This document shows, in pieces, positions 45,250-57,315 of a stretch of DNA of 64,000 nt. Source of the DNA: Earliella scabrosa (taxonomy: Eukaryota; Basidiomycota; Agaricomycetes; Polyporales; Polyporaceae); the NCBI GenBank assembly GCA_022605405.1, contig JABYQQ010000005.1, positions 1,922,001-1,986,000 on the forward strand, given 5' to 3'. The translations under genes and the position numbers were made by a program. Positions within the stretch are counted from its first letter, which is position 1. Each line of letters opens with the position of its first letter. The notes beneath the pieces were generated by a model that saw only the letters and a list, made by a program, of their open reading frames with translations, was not told the origin of the DNA and did not search any database.

Positions 45250-47797
45250 CTACATGCGACCCATTTCTCTGAGGATCTCGACGGCCCTTTGGGATGAGAC
45301 CCTCCGGAAGCCATCGTTCGCCATCTGGAATAGACCGTGTCCACCGGACAAAGCGCGAAGGCGGGTGGAGTAGTCGAGCATCTGGCTGAGCGGAGCGATG
45401 GCCAGGATGGTTCGCTTCATCTGCGCAGATGTGCTTTTGGCCGCTTTACCGGTGGAAGGCGAAAGCCACTGCGGTGGAATGTAGGTACCTTCGTCGATGA
45501 ATGGTTCTGGTTCCTCCTCCGCAGCGTCGAGGTCAAGGACCTCACCACTGTGTTCACCGAGATCTTCGACGACACGGCCAACCGAGCCTTCGTCAACACT
45601 GATCTTCAGCCGGATGTATGGCTCCATGAGGTCGCCCGTGCCAGCCGCGCGCACGATATTACGCAGGATAGCTGCACTTGCTCCAGCTAGGACGGACGGG
45701 TGGGCTTCCTTCGGTAGATGCACGTTTTGGACCTGAATATGCAGCCTTGAGAGAGCAAGCGTTGTATTTGGGGAGCTCGATAGCGTGCTCGACAAGCCCC
45801 TTGCGACGTGCGCGAGAGGGTCACTAGCGTTTGCGTGCAGCTCCCCGGGAGGTATGGACTGGCCGTCAGAGGCCAAGACGACGTTGCCGTCCCATAACGG
45901 ATCACCATCCTCGCCTTCCTCGAGGGACCTGACAGAAAGCGAGACCTGGACTTCCACAGGATGTCCACCGAGCTCGGTCGACCAGTTGTCGCTGATTCCA
46001 GAGATGTCGCCCGAGCCAAGGCACTCCCGGAAGCTGACTCGCCTCCGGCCGAACTCGAAGTTGACCTTCCACTCCTCCCGTAAGCGTGATTCCACGATTT
46101 CAAGATGTAGGGCGCCCAATCCATGGACCAGTAACTGCCCCTCCTGAGTCTCGACGCGGACTGAGGGGTCCGTGCGAGCAAGCGCATTCAATGCGTTTTC
46201 CACGGGTTCGAGGTCGGCGTGAGAATGCGGGATGACAGAGACGGACATCATGGCTGGCGGGGGGATGATATCACGGAGCGATGAAGCATTGGCTCCACCA
46301 GCGACGGACACGAGGGTGTCGCCCGTACGGGTGTACTTCAAGCCTAGAACAGCGCCAACAGATCCAAAAGGGAGTGTATCGACATCTTCAGCTTCGGCAG
46401 CGTACAACAGCTGCAGCTTGGAGACTTTCTCCCTCTGGTTTTGAGTAGCGTTCAACACCGAACTCTGGCTTTTGAGTGTCCCTGAAAGATCGTCAGCGTC
46501 ACCTTTGCATGTGCTTAGAAGACGGATGACGAACCTGAGTAGACACGAACAAAAGTCATCCATCCCTTCCGTTTGTCCCATCCAACCTTCCACGCTAGCA
46601 TGCGGAGAGGCGCATTCGGCGCGAGAGCCTTCGGATTTGGCTCAACGTCAAGAGGACTTGGCAGTAGCTCCCCGATGTAATTCATCAAGAGTTTCGTTCC
46701 TATATGCTTGAACGCGGACCCGCATAACACAGGAAGAATGTCATTGCGCAGTGTCGCAGCACGGATATGCGGGAGAATATCGGAAGCCGGGATAGACAGA
46801 TACGACGAAGGCTCTTCGGGAAGGCTGAGCAGAGACTCGAAGAGGGGCTCAGATACCTGAGCAAGGTTGTCGAGTAGGCTGATCCTGGCCGGGAGCAGAT
46901 GAGGAACGAGAGGATGAGACGAGGGAAATAGGTCTAGATTGTCCAGTCCTGCTTGAGTACGAGGTAACGGATGCACGGTGGGAGCGGAACCGTCGTTGTA
47001 CTTCCACACCTCCCAATTGACCAAATCGACGATGCCTTGGATTCCGGGCTCCGCTCGGGTGTAGTCCTGTGGATCAAACGATGCGATGGGCAAGGCGAGC
47101 GCCATGGGTCGAGAATGAAGCCGATTCGCCAAAACGGATAGCATGGATGTCCGGAAGGACGCGCCAGCACGGTCGAGCTTGTTCAGGAACAATATACGCG
47201 ACTTGACGTCGTATCTATAAGTGGGGAAATGTGAGCAGCAAGCTAGTGACAGCCTGAGTACCTCTCACCTGGGCATGTATGCTCACCTGTCCAATTGCCG
47301 CCAAACGCCTTTTGTCTGGGCCTCAACACCTTCCACCGAATCTATGAGAACCACCGCGCCGTCTACAACGCGACTCGCGCTCTCCACCTCCATTCCAAAG
47401 TCGGCGTGACCAGGGGTGTCAATAAGATTGAAGGTCCAATCCTTCCACCTGACCGGGATGCTGGCCGACTGAATGGTGATGCCTCGTTCGCGTTCCGCTG
47501 GCAGGAAGTCAGTCGTGGTGCTTCCTGTGTCCACAGAACCCGCCGAGGAGAGGTAATGGGATTGCAGGAGAATGGACTCAGTAAGCGTTGTCTTGCCAGA
47601 ATCTATGGTAGACTGTGAACGATTGCTCCGGGACCGTATTGCACCAATGACATACCGATGTGAGCTACGAGTGCCATGTTCCGGAGTTTGGCTGGATCAT
47701 GTCTTGCTTGTGTGGCATATTGCCTGTAGCCATATTGTCGAGGGAGCCATCTCTGCAGGTCACGATGTCGAAAGACAGCGACAACGCGAGTGACCAT
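45250..47797 (-). CDS. MEF2: Mitochondrial elongation factor G2 (ribosome recycling GTPase)
   Basis: Four minus-strand exons (47797-47656, 47602-47287, 47214-46535, 46481-45250) give 789 residues. The N-terminus is basic and Arg-rich, fitting a mitochondrial targeting peptide. GTPase motifs are complete: P-loop AHIDSGKTT (Lys51), switch [26 protein letters not shown] and CGSAF. Domain III carries [15 protein letters not shown] sequence, domain IV has GRRRVSFRE, and domain V has [20 protein letters not shown]. The mtEFG2 family disassembles mitochondrial ribosomes with RRF after termination. The long domain II/III insert and the RALSGG end favour EFG2 over the translocase EFG1. It is divergent from STE14, with 253 bp between starts and a TATAAT at 47868 between them. 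Confidence 0.94.
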
Positions 47798-48050
47798 GAC
47801 CAGGGGGTGGTCAATGCAGTAGAACAGGGTCCGGAACTACGCGTTGTATGTTCCCCGGTATTCCCGTTATAATAGTGGATCGATGACAAGAGCCTCAGGC
47901 CACGGAGAGAGTACGCTGCCTCAGTATGGTACTGAGCGGAAGGTGGACGGGAGACAAACGCGTGCCGGCGCCTCATTGTCTTGTTTCAGGCGTTCATACA
48001 CCAGCACAATTGTTTGCGAGTATGACCACTTCACCTTCACTTTCTCCCTC

Positions 48051-49086
48051 ATGTCCACGCCAGCGGAAACGGAACTAGACGGGCTTGAGCAGCGCATTCG
48101 GCAGCGAATTGCATCACGGTCAAATCCACTCGACACAGTTCCAACAGACCCTACACTCCGCCCACGAGGGCTGATCCCCAACACACCACTCTCTGTGTCA
48201 CTCATATCCTTTCTCTTGGGTTCGCAATTCGCGTTCGGACTTCTTCTACTCGTAACCGGCGGACATGGGAAGTACTGGTGGGCGACATATCAGCTTGGGT
48301 TCTACCTAGCAGCATGGTCGGCCTTCCATTGGGGCGAGTTCGCGGTGACGGCAGGGTGGAATCGGGACAAGTGCAGCGTTGACTGTGAGTGCCAGTGTCC
48401 TGTTTCTGCTTCTTGAATGATGACATTCTCCTCCACCTCTCCAGCCTTTCTTCTGGAGAACGGCGCTGCTTATCATATAGCGCATGCAACTGCGCTCACC
48501 GAGTATCTGTTGACATTGTACTTCAAACCCGAGTACAAACGACACCCATACGTCTCTATCATCGGTAAGCGACGCGCAACTTCTCCTTGTATCCGGAGTC
48601 GTCCCAGAGCTTTGACGATAATCACAGGTGTCATTCTCGTGATAGTTGGGCAGGCGTTACGCTCAACTGCCATGATTCATGCGGCCTCGAATTTCTCCCA
48701 TGTCATGGCATTCCGCAAACAGGAAGGACATGTACTAGTGACGGATGGGATATATAAGTAAGTGCAAAAAACCTCTTTAGCGATATTCACAACCGATATC
48801 AAACCTGGCGACACAGATGGTTCCGTCATCCTTCGTATGCGGGGTTCTTCTACTGGGCCCTGGGCACTCAGTTGGTCCTCCAGAACCCCTTTGCCTTCAC
48901 AGGCTTCCTGGTTGTGACGTGGAGGTTCATGAACAACCGGATCAGAGGTTCGTATTGATACCATAACCCATGGGATCCACGCTGAACAGATTTGCAGCGG
49001 AAGAAGTGTACTTGATTCGGTTCTTCGGGGATGACTATCGCAATTACAGACGTTCAGTAGGCACAAAGGTCCCGTTTATACCTTAG
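48051..49086 (+). CDS. STE14: Protein-S-isoprenylcysteine O-methyltransferase
   Basis: Five exons (48051-48384, 48445-48564, 48628-48757, 48817-48947, 48998-49086) give 267 residues. This ER-membrane enzyme methylates the C-terminal cysteine of prenylated CaaX proteins such as Ras and the basidiomycete mating pheromones. Several membrane helices are evident (SVSLISFLLGSQFAFGLLLL, YQLGFYLAAWSAFHWGEF). The SAM-binding signature RHPSYAGFFYWALGTQLVLQ, the WRFMNNRIRAEEVYL helix and the end FFGDDYRNYRRSVGTKVPFI are typical of ICMT. Length matches fungal Ste14 (about 240-290 residues). Confidence 0.95.
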
Positions 49087-49259
49087 ACTAGTTCCGATAC
49101 ATGTGTTCCTCTTTCCTGCTGAAATTCTTGCCACGCAATTCAAGGAATGGGTGGTGTATGAGTACAAAAGATGTCGGCATGCGTCATATTGTGATCATAG
49201 CAGTGACATGCAAGTTTTGAGCCGCGAAACAACATGAATACCCGACAACAGCAACGTCC

Positions 49260-49992
49260 TCACTCCTGCTCGATCGTGCCCTTCTCCGACACGTAGATAC
49301 CGTCCAGGAACTTACGGATATCCTTGTTCCGTACGCGGCACACACCCTGGATAGAGGCAGCTGTACCAATGTCAGTCTGGGTTCACCACCGAAGACGGGG
49401 TCTCTTGCTCACCGGATTGTGACACGTTCTGGACGTCAGTACCCTCGAGGATGAGCTCGTCCTTCTGTGCTTTTGATTCGGAGACAGTGACGCCCTCTAG
49501 CATGGCCACATTCCTCACAATCTGGAGGGAGGTATGAGATAAATCATCGGCCAGGCCGGACATAGCTACGGACCTTCTCGCCCAAGAAGTTACGGATCTC
49601 CAACGCGCGACCGCCGTCTTGGATAATGCAGTTGATTGGGAAGTGGGCATATACGGCACGCATCTTGTATTGGAAGCCCTGCGAGACATGCGGTTTCGGA
49701 CAGAGTTACACCATAACTCGTAGGGACGACGCACCTTCGTAACACCAGTAATCATGTTCACGATGAGGGACTTAATCGTCCTCAGGCATGCGACGTGCTT
49801 GCGACCGCCCTGCCATACCGCGAGACAGACCTTGTCCGTCTTTCCCTTCTGAATCCGAATGTCCATGTCAATGTGCCGGACATTCTTGGTCAACGTTCCG
49901 CGGGGTCCCTTGACCGTGATCAGACGGGACTTGATCTCGATAGTCACCCCCTCAGGAATGTCGAGCTCTTCGGTCTTGAGGACGTCCCGCAT
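49260..49992 (-). CDS. RPL9: 60S ribosomal protein uL6 (L9)
   Basis: Four minus-strand exons (49992-49735, 49678-49574, 49521-49413, 49360-49260) give 190 residues, the usual length of eukaryotic uL6. Family sequence is clear throughout: ILKTE-type [64 protein letters not shown], and a C-terminus ending [17 protein letters not shown]. The protein sits near the sarcin-ricin loop of the large subunit. A pyrimidine-rich tract plus CAG directly abuts the start codon (TTTGCTTCAG then ATG), which suggests that a 5'-UTR intron ends immediately before the ATG, as is common in ribosomal protein genes. Confidence 0.96.
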
Positions 49993-50597
49993 CTGAAGCA
50001 AAGGGAAAACTGTGAGCGGTCCGGTCGAAGTACACCCAGAAGGCATTGAAGGAATCCATCGCGTTTCGTCCGCCGTTTCGAATAATCCAGGCGGTCAAAC
50101 GTTCCGCATGATCGTTGCGATCCTGAACAGAACGATGAGAGCAGCATACTAACCTTGAAGCGTAGAAGGCGTGGGTCTTGAGGAGGTTGGTGTGGATTTT
50201 GCGTTGGCGACGAACTCGACTGTGAGCGCTACGGTGCCTGATTGGGAAGCCCAGGGACTGGGTGAGGGCCTGGGTGGCCACGTGGCAACCTGCACCGCAA
50301 AGGCAATTGTGTTGCTGAGTTTGAACCGCTTCTAAGTCAGCAGGTCTGTGGGAACGATTTCTTTCCACACCTTCATCATCGACCACCATCTGCCTTGTGC
50401 ACTTCGAGCGGCCCGTCTAGCGTTGTGTTTGCTGCAAGCTGTAAGACAGTTTGAGAAGGACACAGCAACAGAGCTCTTGGTTTTCCCCCGATATCGGGAC
50501 GCATATAACCGCTCTTTTGCACGCTCTTGCTCAGCAGTGTTTGCAACCACCAGCTGCGATTATCCTCCTCATTCTCCCTTGACTTGAGTAGGACGCC
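49993..50597. promoter_or_regulatory. Divergent RPL9/PCF11 promoter and RPL9 5' UTR
   Basis: This holds the probable RPL9 leader intron, a palindromic E-box GCCACGTGGC (50277-50286) and the PCF11 promoter. A donor-like GTTAGT on the minus strand near 50150 could mark the 5'-UTR exon border. No coding gene is seen. Confidence 0.45.
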
Positions 50598-53159
50598 ATG
50601 TCGCTCTACCCTCAGACCACGACGTATTCCCAGATGTCCTACCCTCCGCAGGGTTTCGGGGCCGCCGTTCCACCGCCCAACGCCTACAACTATGCACCTC
50701 CCCCCGTCGCCCAGCCGGTTTACCACGTCGACCCGAACATGTTCCGACGTGACTACGCTTCCCGACTCGCTGCACTGACCGTAAATTCCAGGCCCATTAT
50801 TCAGAGCCTCTCCATGATTGCGCAAGACTACAGCCGTTTCGCGGACGTCGTCGTCCAATGTATCGAGCAACATCTTCGACGGGTGAGTCTTGTCTTCCGC
50901 CGTCTTGTCGACTCATATCCGGCTCCCCTTCATCCTCTATATCGTCTGCATTGTGCTTCTAGCCGTTGCATGTAGTTACCTGGACATAGCATGTATCGTA
51001 GCTAGTGGTTGCAGCTTGAGCAAAGACACCGCCTCGTGGATAGAGGTCGCCCAGGCCTGTGCACCGTGGCATCCGCCCTGCGCTAGCCTGTCATTGCTCT
51101 GAGAACTGTAGTGCTCCGATATGTAGCTATTCCTCCGCTTCTCCCCGTGTTCCGCCTTCTCCCGTTATCTCCTTCTTTGGCTGCGCCGAACCACAGAATG
51201 CTGACTCAACATGTTGCCCTTTTGGGCAATTCATTCATCAGGTCCCACCATGGATGAAGCTCCCGTCTTTCTACCTCCTCGATGCGATATCCAAGAACGT
51301 CTATGATCCTTATGCTCGCCACTTCACTCCTGTCGTCGTCCGGCTGTTCCTCGATACGTACGAGGTCGTCGACCAGTCCACTCGTAGCAAGATGGAGGAG
51401 ATGCTTCTCACATGGCGCACCGGCGCTCCCAACGGCCGTGAACTGTTCGGTGTTGTCCCTCAGCTAGCGATTGAGCGTCATATTTGGGGCGGCGAATCCA
51501 CTCAGGCTGCAGTACGTATGCGCGATCGACGAGTGGTTCATGGAACTGACGGGTGGACTCGACAGTCTGGCACTCGTGGTGGCCCTGCGATCTCACAAGC
51601 TCAGGTCTTGAGCGAGCTTGAGTTCGTCCTGAACCAGAAAGAGCGCGTCCTGCAAGCAAATCCATACGATAAACTCACCCAGAGTCATATCACTGTTCTC
51701 CAACAAGTGAGTCATTCAGTACATCATGCGATTTCCCTCCCACTCATCACTTCCACAGCTACGCGGACTCGTTCAAGCAGGGGTCTCCCAAGATGAACTG
51801 AATCAGATTCTCTCGCAACTGAGAACGCTCACGACGCCTGCACCGGCACCCGCCCTCCCCCCAGCACCCTCGCCGCCAGTGTTGCAACCCTACGCAGCCC
51901 CGCAATCCTTTCCTCCGCCCCCGCCCCCGCCCATGCCAGCTGCCCCGCAGCCTCCTACGTATCCTGTCTCGTACGAGCAGCCGAAGCTTGAATCAATCGA
52001 TCTGTCTCGTCTGCTGTCATCCCAACCCGTTCCTGCTCCGTCGACCTCGAGTACTCCGGCCGTCCCTAACATCGCCAACCTCTTCAGCGCTCTTGTCAAG
52101 GCAGGTGTAGTTCCAGCAACAGGTAGTCCCAGCGGCGTAGCGACGAGCGTGAAGCCGGACGAGCACTCGCAAACCTCGCAACCCACCGATCCTGAACGCG
52201 AGGCAAAGAGGGCACACCGCAAGTTCGTTCTCTCGCAGAAGCTCAAGCTTACTTCTTCGGATATCACGAGGTATGATAGTGACTCTGTGAGAATCGAATT
52301 GTTACTGATACGAGTAAACCTCCTCAGACATCGACCACCCATCGCCGACCTGCTCTACAATCGACTACCAACGCAATGTAAACAGTGTGGTTCGCGATTC
52401 TCGGATGGTCCCGCTGGCAAGAAGCAGTTCGAGGATCACCTCGACATGCACTTCCGTCAAAATCGTAAGGCTGGTCAGGCCGTAGGACGTGGACACAGTC
52501 GTAGCTGGTTCATCAGCCTGGAGGTGCGTTCTTCCCAGAACTGATGGTATTCGCTCGCGCTCACGCATCTGACATCTAGGATTGGGCTCATGGCGAGTCT
52601 GTTGACGTGAAGGGCAAGGGCCGCGCAGATGGTCGATCGGTCCCCTCGAAGGCGGCCGCAGCGGAAGAAGCCGCTAAACGTGAGGCTGAGTTGAAGGCGA
52701 TGTTCGTCGTTGTACCTGCAGGCGATGAGGCGAAACCGATAAAGTGCCCGATCTGTAAGGAGCCCCTGAAGTCTGAGTTCTTAGAGGACGACGAGGAATG
52801 GGTGTGGCGGAACGCGATCAAGAAGGACGAAAGGGTATGTGTTCTTTTCGGGGTTGTGATGCTCGTAGTTGACCGTGCATCTATAGATATACCACGCAAC
52901 CTGTCATGCGGAGGCGATCGCGTCGAAGACGAGTCTAGTATCTCGCTTGCGGAATGAGCCGGCCAGTCGTAGTCGTTCACGAACTCCTGAGAGCCGCACG
53001 CCCCCGAAGGTGCACGCGACGTTGAACGGCGAGATGAGGATGTCGGAGACGCCAACGCCGTCGAAGCTCGCTGGTACCAAACGTAAAGCTGAGGACGAGA
53101 ATCTCGGTATTGTCAGGAGCGAGGGAGATGCGCCCCAAGTGAAGAGAGTGGCGACATAA
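50598..53159 (+). CDS. PCF11: Cleavage/polyadenylation factor IA subunit PCF11
   Basis: Seven exons (50598-50882, 51242-51511, 51605-51706, 51759-52270, 52328-52523, 52580-52834, 52887-53159) give 630 residues. PCF11 binds the RNA polymerase II C-terminal domain and couples 3'-end cleavage to termination. After a short Pro/Tyr-rich lead, the CTD-interaction domain has LTVNSRPIIQSLSMIAQDY, VPPWMKLPSFYLLDAISKNV and YEVVDQSTRSKMEEMLLTWR. A Pro-rich linker with a poly-Pro run follows. Two zinc-finger regions are visible: CKQCGSRF with downstream His (residues 407-440), then CPICKEPL (511-514) with DDEEWVWRNAI and HATCH (543-547), the Clp1-binding type end. The C-terminus is basic. Intron 1 is 359 bp, three or more times longer than the others. 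Confidence 0.95.
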
Positions 53160-53698
53160 CGTCCGCTCAGGTAAATGCGACATATTTCCCTACATTCGGT
53201 GGTATCAGGGGCTCGGCATACATACACACGGACAAGTGCTGGTTCGCATTACATCGCATCGCATCTTTATGTCTCATTATACATTACTAGTATCCGCGCA
53301 TTGTATCATCGTACGCAAGCCATATGAATACAGCTTCGTTAGACTGCCCATGTTGGATGTGAAGAGTGCGTGACGGGATGTACTAGATGGACGCCCCAAT
53401 CAAAATCGGCTTTGTCTCTGACCACCACCGCTGCTTGACCTCGCTGTCGTCCAAAGCTCTCGTGCAAACCATCGAATCTCTAGGACATCGATTCCCTCGA
53501 TTGAACGTACCACGGTGCGTGCTACTCTCTTCTGCGCTCTGACCCATTATTTGTTTCGCGCTCTCCTTGTGCCCTGCCTCACATCTCAAGATCTCACGAG
53601 GTGGGACTGTGGCGTTCAACTTGCCTTCATGTGCGCGATCTACCTTTGGTTTCTCCGTCCGATAAGCTCATCGTACATGCACAGTGTCTCGTATGACG
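53160..53698. other. Intergenic region with possible SWT1 leader exon
   Basis: An ATG-led open stretch (53387-53514) ends at a good GTGCGT donor but does not join SWT1 in frame by any obvious acceptor. It may be a 5'-UTR exon or an upstream frame. Confidence 0.35.
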
Positions 53699-55160
53699 AT
53701 GTCCAATCCATCTACCACGCCACCGTACGATAGTACGGTCGAGCAATTGTACCATGCGGCGAACGATGTGGAGATGCAGGTGCGCCACAGACGACGACCT
53801 ACGCAGCGACGCGCTCTTCTGACAAGCAGACACCGCTGACAGGATGCATTCCCCATCGCGGAACGAAGATATTTCTATGTCGTAATCGATACGAACGTAC
53901 TCATCGACTATTGTGGTATCATCGAGCGGTTCTGTGAAGATGTCGAGGCGTCCCCTTATAGCTACCCGATCATGATAATCGTCCCGAGCGTCGTTCTGAG
54001 CGAGCTCGACGGGTGCGTACATCATTCGCGCCGAGGCCGGCGTCGACGTTCTGCGCAGGAACTGACGGGTTTCGTGGTGTTTGATGGGACCTGATACAGA
54101 TTGAAGAACCGTCCGGAGCTGCAGTGGTTTGCGCGTCAGGCAACCACTTGGCTTTTGAAGAAGGTCAAGGACCGGAGTACCGTCAAGCTGCAGGCGACGA
54201 AGGAGACCCAGAGCCCGGGCCCAGCTGCGGACACCGACGATATCCGCAAGAATGACCTCGCCATTCGGGACTGCTGCCTGTACTTCGCCGATCTCAATCG
54301 GGGTCACGGTGCGCTCATGGTCACCATGGACAAGATCCTCTGTCTGGAATGTCAGAAGGAAGGTACGTGCGCAGTCATGCAGTGTGGGCGTAGTAGGCGT
54401 TAGCATGTGCTCGGACCCTCTCGGCGAGCAGTCGTCATCATGATTGGTGTTCATTCGGTGGTTGTGTTCCACAGGTCTCGAAACGTGCATCCCCTCCAAG
54501 CGCAGCTGGTCTAGCCGTCAACTTGCGAAGTGCTTGCCAGTTTCTGGAGTCGACACGACCCTGTTCCAGGATCGCGAGACGTTTCCGCGTTATCGGCCAT
54601 CCCGTTCGGAGAAGAGCAAGCGCCTAGCGCAGACAGAGGGCCCTGTCGTCTCAGCGCACTTGGCCATCGCGGACGACGACGTGATGGACATCGACGACGC
54701 AGAAGCGGAGGCTGCGACCGACGCTGCTGAAGAGTGGGTCCCACAACATGCGCGCGACTCTCTGCATGCCCAGATAGCGGCACACTTCACTCTCGTGCTC
54801 AAGGACGTCGCCGCACGCGTCGCCAAAGACTGTCGTGACAACCTGGCGATTTCTAACTCGGCGCACGCTCCGGTGTTCAGACGCACAGAGTTTGATAAGT
54901 GGACGGCCGGTCTGTGCCTCTACTATTTGCAGACGAAGAAGGCGTTCCGATACGAGGCCTGGATGGCAAGCTTCTTTGCGAAACGTGGGGAGAACGGGTG
55001 GCGTAGGGGCCAGGACTGGACGCCTGCGATGTGGAACAAGGCGTTGGATATGTTGACGGAAGTCGGTAGAAAGTTCGATGATGGGCCTCTGCTCAGTTCT
55101 ATATCCGCCGTGCGTCCTCACGTTCAGGAGGTGTGGGATGCAAAGCTGCGACCCAATTGA
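53699..55160 (+). CDS. SWT1: SWT1-like PIN-domain endoribonuclease
   Basis: Four exons (53699-53779, 53843-54012, 54100-54362, 54475-55160) give 399 residues. The PIN domain has YVVIDTNVLIDY (first acidic residue Asp43), IIVPSVVLSELDGLKN, DDIRKNDLAIRDCCLYF and ALMVTMDKILCLE, which supplies the metal-binding acidic cluster. The C-terminal half contains AHAPVFRRTEFDKWTAGLCL-type helices seen in Swt1. Yeast Swt1 is a nuclear endonuclease that removes defective mRNPs at the pore. The frame from the ATG gives a short unstructured lead; an upstream exon cannot be excluded. It follows PCF11, another mRNA-processing gene, on the same strand. Confidence 0.88.
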
Positions 55161-55732
55161 CATCATGTATTCGTCTCCGCTCGTCCTACGTGTTCTGTGA
55201 TGATACCAAGATGCACAGTGTACATATGACCACGCTGCGCATCCGTGGGGATGACCAGAGGCCGGAGGACAGCCGGACAGTACTGTGGCGATAGTGGCTA
55301 TGTGGCGAGGCTGGCTTCCATATCCGGAGCGTGATCGTCAAGAACGACTGCCGAGACGCGTTAGCGCTGGCCCGAAGCGACGTGCCGGACGACGGCGGAC
55401 GTCGCATCGAAAATTGGTAGCCGAGCGTTGGATTCTCTTGGCTGAGCGGACGCAGCGGGCAGCAGCGACCTCGGGGGCGACGGCGGCGAGCAGCGAGGGC
55501 CGGGGCAGGCGAGAATGAAAGAGCGGAGGACAGCCTCTGGCTGACTGCGGGGCGGCTCCAAAAGGGGAGAGCGACAGAGGTTCAGACAGAGCTTGCTGTG
55601 CCTGGCAGGTCCGGCTGCTGTCCCACATAGAAGAACGCACAGACTCTATAATCCACTCCTCGTCCGCTCCTTCTTGTCGTCCTTCCCTTCCCCTCTCTCC
55701 TTCCTCCTCCCCGCTCCCTCTCTCCGCCCCCC
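55161..55732. other. Intergenic region upstream of GT32 gene
   Basis: No gene is seen. It ends with a C/T-rich leader and contains TATAAT at 55647. Confidence 0.4.
55647..55652 (+). promoter_or_regulatory. TATA-like box of GT32 gene
   Basis: TATAAT within ACTCTATAATCC lies 86 bp upstream of the ATG at 55733. Confidence 0.4.
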
Positions 55733-57315
55733 ATGTTACGACGACGGACCGTGTACGCCCTCTTATGTCTTCTTGCCACCGTTCTCGTTGGCACCGTCGT
55801 CGTTCTCTCCTCCATATCCTACTACCTCTCCATCAATAATCTTGCCTACATAACCGAGGACGAGGTCAACTCGGTGCTCAACGACACCCACCACACCGTC
55901 CCGGAGCGCATCCCACGCATTATCCACCAAACATGGAAGTCGGAGACCCTCCCAGCCAAGTGGGCGAACGTCTCGCAGGGTTGTCGGGATATGATGCCAG
56001 ACTAGTGCGTACTCCCTTGGTGCCCCTCTCGAACGCCCTCTCACGTCCATCCAGCGAGTACATGCTATGGACAGACGCGAGCGCACGCGAATTCATCGCT
56101 CAGCATTACGACTGGTTCCTCGACACTTTCGACGGATACACCTACCCCATCCAGCGCGCTGATGCCATCCGCTACTTCGTTCTCTACCATTACGGAGGTG
56201 TGTACATCGACCTCGACATGGGCTGCCTCCGCCGCATCGACCCCCTGTTGGTCCACTCTGTCATCCTCCCGAAGACCATTCCTGTCGGCGTGTCCAATGA
56301 CCTCATGTTATCGGAGAAGAACCATCCCTTCATGGGCCAGACGATCCACAACCTCATGAAATTCGACTACAACTGGGTTCTCAACTACCCTACCGTCATG
56401 TTCTCGACCGGCCCCATGTTCCTCTCCGCCCAGTACGGCGCATGGACGTCAAGCCATCCCCCGACTCCTGACGCTCCAGGAGGGGAGGTACGCGTTCTTC
56501 CCAAGCCGCTCTATGGCAAGAACGCCAAGCCGGGCGAAGCACCCCACTCGTTCTTCTCCCACTATTATGGCAGCAGCTGGCACGCAGACGACGCGGCGTT
56601 CATCGGTTTCCTCGGCAAGTGGGGCAAGGGTCTTATGTGGATAGGGTTGGCAGTGCTTGTCTTCGGTCTCATTCGTTTGGCCTTTGCGCCGAGACCGAAG
56701 TCGCGCATACCCCGCATCGGAGGGTACGAGGTTCTCATCCCACGCTGGACACAGAAGAACGGCCGGTGGTATCTCGACTTGGGCTGGTTTGCTCTACCAG
56801 CCTCGGGGATTTCTACAAGTCCACCTTCACCCATCGCGCTCTCTGGCGAAAGCGGGCCCGACGAAGAGGAGGTGCAACTGCTTCCTTTGTACGACTCTTC
56901 GCGTTCCGCATCCCCAGCCCCATCCGACTTCTCGCTTGGCCTGGAGACTCCCGCGCACTCGAACGGTTCGATGCTTGACCGTGTCCGACGAGCAGGAGCC
57001 CGCGTCATGGACTCGGTGTTTGGGCCAGAAGAACCGCCTTCAACACCTTCACGCTCGCGCCGCCGCCGGCTACGCCAGCGGGGTGTGCTCTTCTTCCTCC
57101 CTGCATTCCTCACCCCCGAACAAAACGAGGACGATGCGGTTCCCTTCACGCCCCATGCACGAAGCTCGTCGTATCTCCGGTCATCGTCATTACCCCCAGA
57201 GAAGCAACGATATGCGGCTGACCTGGCGCGTGCGGGGCTCATGCCTGCCCTCGACAGTCATGACCGCGCAGGCAGCTCGTCCTCCGAGGCATCGTCATCT
57301 TCCACGGTCTGCTAG
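55733..57315 (+). CDS. GT32 glycosyltransferase (SUR1/CSH1-like)
   Basis: Two exons (55733-56004 and 56055-57315) give 510 residues. A type II anchor helix spans residues 7-32. The catalytic domain opens with RIPRIIHQTWKSETLPAKW and contains the GT32 signature RADAIRYFVLYHYGGVYIDLD, with the DxD pair at Asp143 and Asp145 for nucleotide-sugar and Mn binding. A second hydrophobic helix (GLMWIGLAVLVFGLIRLAF) follows the domain. A long Ser/Pro-rich cytosolic tail continues to the end. The double-helix layout matches mannosyl-inositolphosphoceramide synthase catalytic subunits (Sur1/Csh1), which work in the Golgi on sphingolipids. The roughly 190-residue tail is longer than in yeast. OCH1-type mannosyltransferase is the alternative. 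Confidence 0.88.

Noticed and set aside
50335..50385. C/D-box snoRNA-like pattern (ATGATGA then CTGA on the minus strand)
   Set aside because: Boxes are only about 40 nt apart and the flanks do not pair, so it is too short for a C/D snoRNA.
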